Source: Oscillospiraceae bacterium
GTDB taxonomy: Bacteria > Bacillota > Clostridia > Saccharofermentanales > Saccharofermentanaceae
DNA: 64,000 nucleotides
Direction of reading: 5' to 3'
Assembly: GCA_902782125.1 (NCBI GenBank)
Contig: CACZMA010000008.1
Coordinates: forward strand, 1 to 64,000
The notes below the pieces were generated by a model. It had not been told where the DNA came from and made no database searches. It saw only the letters and a list, made by a program, of their open reading frames with translations. Shown in pieces: positions 61,574 through 64,000 of the stretch; the first letter of the stretch is position 1; every line of letters starts with the position of its first letter. The position numbers and the translations under genes were made by a program.

Positions 61574-62671
61574 TCACCATATTGTGTTTTGACTCTGTGT
61601 CCATTCCTGTTTTAAGATCGAGAAGACTTGCCTTCCCTCATAGTGATCTTTACGCCAGAAGAAATCGCGGAATACGCCTTCATACTTCAGTCCGCACTTC
61701 TCAATGACTCTTTGTGATGCCGTATTCTCCGTTCTGCAGTCGATCTCGATCCTGTGCAGATTGATCCTATCAAAACCGAATGCTATTACCGCTCTTGTCA
61801 TCTCGGTAGCATATCCTTTGCCCTGGAACGCCGGACCTATGACATACTCGATCTCGGCATGCCGGTTGGCTGTATCCACAGTAAAAAAGGCGATTTGACC
61901 GATGCATTCACCGGATCCTTTCTCTATAACCGCCCAACGGTAGTAATTATCTTTTGAATATGAGGCTATGTATTTGGTATCGAACAATTCCCGTACTGAC
62001 TCAGGAGTCGGATAACAGGGTTCGCCGTAATCCCACTGAGTCTTCTCATCAGCGATCCAATTCCGAATCATGGAATCTATATCTGAATACTCAAAACGGC
62101 GGAGGATCAGACGTTCTGTCTCGATGGTCTGCGTTCCAATATGTGTAACCATATTATCGTTACGGTAGATTACCGATACACGGGTGATCTTATTATCGGG
62201 ATCCGGGTACTCCTTCTCGAGATGCATCCCTATCGCTTCTGCAGTCTTATAGGAACCGACATTCGTATATTTGCAATATGAATAGAGTGCGGGGTAATCC
62301 GTGTTGGCAAACGCCCAGTCCCGTACGGCAGTTGCCGTTTCCTTTGCGTAGCCTTTGCGCTGCTGGTCTGCACGTATGTGATAACCGATCTCGGGGAGCA
62401 TCTGACCCTCGATGTTTTGAAGTGTCAATCCGCAGTCACCGATCATCTCTTCGGTATCTCTTAAACAGACAGCCCATAAGCCAAAACCATTCTCACGGTA
62501 ACGGTTCATATTCCTGTCGATCCAGCTCCTGACTCTCTCCTCGTCAAAACCATAGGGATAATGCTGCATGATATCCTTGTCAGCCAGGACCTTATACAAT
62601 GCATCAAGGTCATCCATATTCATCTCGCGGAGAAACAATCTGTCTGTTTCCAGTATGATCCTCTGTTCCAT
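61574..62671 (-). CDS. Fusion of two GNAT N-acetyltransferase domains
   Basis: The 365-residue protein has two RimJ/RimL-like domains in tandem. The first (about 1-175) has ETDRLFLREM, EIGYHIRADQQRKGYAKETA and NVGSYKTAEAIGM. The second (about 180-355) has ETERLILRRFEYSDIDSM, IGPAFQGKGYATEMTRAVI and NTASQRVIEKCGL. Both keep the acetyl-CoA loop Q/R-x-x-G-x-G/A pattern, so both may be active. A GGGGAT site precedes the ATG, one base after the stop of the next upstream gene. Confidence 0.88.
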   Translation of the reverse strand: MEQRIILETDRLFLREMNMDDLDALYKVLADKDIMQHYPYGFDEERVRSWIDRNMNRYRENGFGLWAVCLRDTEEMIGDCGLTLQNIEGQMLPEIGYHIRADQQRKGYAKETATAVRDWAFANTDYPALYSYCKYTNVGSYKTAEAIGMHLEKEYPDPDNKITRVSVIYRNDNMVTHIGTQTIETERLILRRFEYSDIDSMIRNWIADEKTQWDYGEPCYPTPESVRELFDTKYIASYSKDNYYRWAVIEKGSGECIGQIAFFTVDTANRHAEIEYVIGPAFQGKGYATEMTRAVIAFGFDRINLHRIEIDCRTENTASQRVIEKCGLKYEGVFRDFFWRKDHYEGRQVFSILKQEWTQSQNTIW

Positions 62672-63118
62672 TTAATCCCCGGTATTACTCAATATCTCTT
62701 CCAGCACATCTACGGCATTAGCTACCATCTTAGGACAGAAATCTGTAAACAGATTGTTCTCCCTGGCATATTTAATGCCTTCCTCCGTCCTGACATCGCA
62801 GCCTAACAACTCATTACATATATAAGATCCGCTTTTTTCCGCAAAGCCGTTCATCATTGCCTCATTAACATTGTTGGCACGAATTCTGCTGTCCAGGTCA
62901 TTTTTGTCGCACTGGCCGTATAGTAAACCCAGTACCATCAAAGCACCGGTACAAGCTCCGCAGACTTCACCCCTACGCATGCCACTGCCAAAACATGCGC
63001 CCAGTCTCAACGCCTGTTCTTCTGTTATTCCCAGTTCCGGAGCAAACGCCGCAAGAACTGCTTGCGAACAATGGAACTTATCGGAAAAATACTGTAGTGC
63101 TCTCTCTTTGTGTGTCAT
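62672..63118 (-). CDS. C_GCAxxG_C_C family protein
   Basis: The 148-residue protein has the family's cysteine pattern: C at FHCSQAVLAAF (about residue 16), ACFGSGMRRGEVCGACTGAL (about 42-61), then CNELLGCD and DFCPKMV further on. Family members are small and uncharacterised, thought to bind a redox centre or metal. The ATG at 63118 has no ribosome site; TATAAT ends seven bases upstream. A longer frame to 63196 begins with a hydrophobic stretch and is less likely. The GNAT fusion follows at once. Confidence 0.78.
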   Translation of the reverse strand: MTHKERALQYFSDKFHCSQAVLAAFAPELGITEEQALRLGACFGSGMRRGEVCGACTGALMVLGLLYGQCDKNDLDSRIRANNVNEAMMNGFAEKSGSYICNELLGCDVRTEEGIKYARENNLFTDFCPKMVANAVDVLEEILSNTGD

Positions 63119-63125
63119 AAAACGT

Positions 63126-63131
63126 ATTATA
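63126..63131 (-). promoter_or_regulatory. -10 seven bases before the ATG (leaderless candidate)
   Basis: Leftward TATAAT (63131-63126), itself overlapping TATACT, is followed by acgtttt and the ATG at 63118. No Shine-Dalgarno is present. Confidence 0.45.
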
Positions 63132-63280
63132 GTATATTTGATTAATTTCGGGTTAATAAGAAAAACAGCTGAGAGAAATGACCGGATCATGATCATTCAT
63201 GGCTTCTTGAGAATACCGTATTAGTATACAGGGGAGCGTGCCATTATTGGGACAGTGAGCGACTCAGCTAGGATTTAATA

Positions 63281-63384
63281 TTGACATAGCCGTTCGCCTA
63301 TATTACCATTCGCATTGAGAATACATAGCCGTTCGACTAAATCCAGCACAGAAACTCTGATCAAACAGCCGAACGCCTAAATCC
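63281..63384 (+). promoter_or_regulatory. hipBA promoter with three operator repeats
   Basis: TTGACA (63281-63286), 17 bases, TACCAT (63304-63309). Three copies of a(c)a-t-agccgttcg-ncta occur: 63284-63300, 63323-63339 and, with the core inverted to gaacg, 63365-63379; the last two are followed by aatcc. Start-to-start spacings are 39 and 42 bases, about four helical turns. The first copy covers the -35/-10 spacer. HipB-type repressors bind such arrays. Confidence 0.7.
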
Positions 63385-63406
63385 TGACAGGAAGGATAAA
63401 ACGGAC

Positions 63407-63628
63407 ATGATCATCAGAAATGCAGAAGACTTTGGGAAAGCTCTACGGGAGCGCAGAAAGGCTCTTGGTTATACGCAGGCGTATCTGTCTGAATTTACCG
63501 GATTTAGTGCCAGCTTTATTTCAGAGCTGGAAAATGGCAAGCCATCTGCAGAATTAGGAAAAGCAATCCACCTTGCTAATCTGTTAGGAATAGATATTTC
63601 TTTCAAAACCAGGGGTGATGGTCAATGA
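63407..63628 (+). CDS. HipB-like antitoxin / Xre-family repressor
   Basis: The 73-residue helix-turn-helix protein reads LRERRKALGYTQAYLSEFTG, FSASFISELENGKPSAELGK, then LLGIDISFKTR. It is the HipB type, in which a short HTH protein binds DNA and neutralises HipA. AAGGAT precedes the ATG, and its TGA overlaps the ATG of the hipA-like gene. It likely represses its own promoter through the three repeats upstream. Confidence 0.88.
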   Translation: MIIRNAEDFGKALRERRKALGYTQAYLSEFTGFSASFISELENGKPSAELGKAIHLANLLGIDISFKTRGDGQ

Positions 63629-64000
63629 GGTTAGTAGTCAGTATTGAGCGTAATGGAGTGCAGTGTTTGGCAGGATATATCGAAGGGACATCGGGTACTG
63701 ATGCAGCCTTTAGTTATGATGAATCTTATCTGAATGATCCGGATGCAGCCCCGATATCGATCAGTCTCCCTAAGCAGGAGCAGGCTTTTACAGAAATACA
63801 GACGAAGAATTACTTTGAAGGACTACTACCTGAAGGTTTTACGAGAAGGACTGTCGCACAATGGATGCATGTAGATGAAAGCGACTACTTATCAATCTTA
63901 CACGGCTTAGGAAGGGAATGCCTTGGTGCAATCCAGGTCAGGACTGAGGATGAAGAAATTGCTGCATCCTATGTTGCTATATCTCAGGGAGAGATACGTG
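63625..64000 (+). CDS. HipA-like kinase toxin, N-terminal part (cut by the window end)
   Basis: The frame opened by ATG 63625 runs to the window end (125 codons). Its product reads MRLVVSIERNGVQCLAGYIE, then AFSYDESYLNDPDAAPISIS, KNYFEGLLPEGFTRRTVAQW and LHGLGRECLGAIQV, matching the HipA N-terminal subdomain. HipA kinases phosphorylate glutamyl-tRNA synthetase or similar targets and cause dormancy. The catalytic kinase core lies beyond the window, so activity cannot be judged. Confidence 0.87.
   Translation, partial: MRLVVSIERNGVQCLAGYIEGTSGTDAAFSYDESYLNDPDAAPISISLPKQEQAFTEIQTKNYFEGLLPEGFTRRTVAQWMHVDESDYLSILHGLGRECLGAIQVRTEDEEIAASYVAISQGEIR

Overview
No rRNA, tRNA or other taxonomic marker lies in the window, so the organism is inferred only from style. 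Strong AGGAGG-type ribosome sites, Cys-anchored lipoproteins with short signal peptides, a class II (Firmicutes-type) galT, a ThiW-type thiamine uptake gene behind a TPP riboswitch, a YozG/DUF2975-like pair and LiaS/NatA-like two-component/ABC clusters all point to a Bacillota, most likely Clostridia, from a gut or rumen-like plant-sugar habitat. Most of the window is moderately GC-rich; from about 53.3 kb to about 57.8 kb, and less strongly to the end, it is visibly more A+T-rich (judged by eye, not computed).

Layout. 0-8 kb: tail of a probable IS3-type transposase, a sugar O-acetyltransferase, several membrane proteins with zinc ribbons, a lipoprotein, a MATE exporter and a tandem cNMP-binding protein. 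8-13.3 kb: a five-gene leftward cluster (ABC-2 ATPase, two permeases, histidine kinase, LuxR-type regulator). 13.4-20.7 kb: a large solute-binding lipoprotein, an autoregulated TetR with a flavodoxin-like oxidoreductase, a PD-(D/E)XK-like protein, and a DUF2975-like/HTH pair. 20.7-32.4 kb: a galactoside regulon, with TetR, GT-B-like protein, GPH symporter, GH36 alpha-galactosidase and GH2 beta-galactosidase leftward and galK-galT rightward from a shared operator region. 32.4-38.9 kb: MFS exporter, diguanylate cyclase, and an FtsX-type ABC pair behind what looks like a yybP-ykoY (Mn2+) riboswitch. 39-43.2 kb: TPP-riboswitch operon thiW, thiM-thiE fusion, thiD, thiC. 43.3-53.3 kb: zinc-ribbon protein, OmpR-type two-component system, flavin reductase plus a GNAT-nitroreductase fusion, a duplicated zinc-ribbon membrane protein, aldo/keto reductase with a Crp-like regulator, and a lipoprotein. 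53.3-64 kb: accessory genes, including TetR/SDR/condensation-like acyltransferase, serine hydrolase, AAA ATPase, TetR/hydrolase/acyltransferase, nucleotidyltransferase, GNAT-GNAT fusion, C_GCAxxG_C_C protein and the start of a hipBA-like module.

How they work together. The galactoside regulon reads as a complete import-and-cleave route: the symporter brings in alpha/beta-galactosides, GH36 and GH2 release galactose, and GalK/GalT enter the Leloir pathway (no galE is seen). The thi operon is salvage oriented: ThiW uptake, thiazole and pyrimidine kinases, TMP synthase and ThiC, but no thiazole-synthesis genes.

The least expected signals are: (i) about six genes whose -10 hexamer, often an extended TGN-TATACT, ends 6-7 bases before the ATG with no ribosome site, suggesting leaderless mRNAs; (ii) a family of zinc-ribbon/helical-repeat/two-TM membrane proteins, including a tandem in-frame duplication; (iii) locus-specific palindromic-word repeats in several intergenic gaps, one of them with stem-preserving changes; and (iv) the metal riboswitch in front of an ABC exporter that carries a DxDxDG loop.
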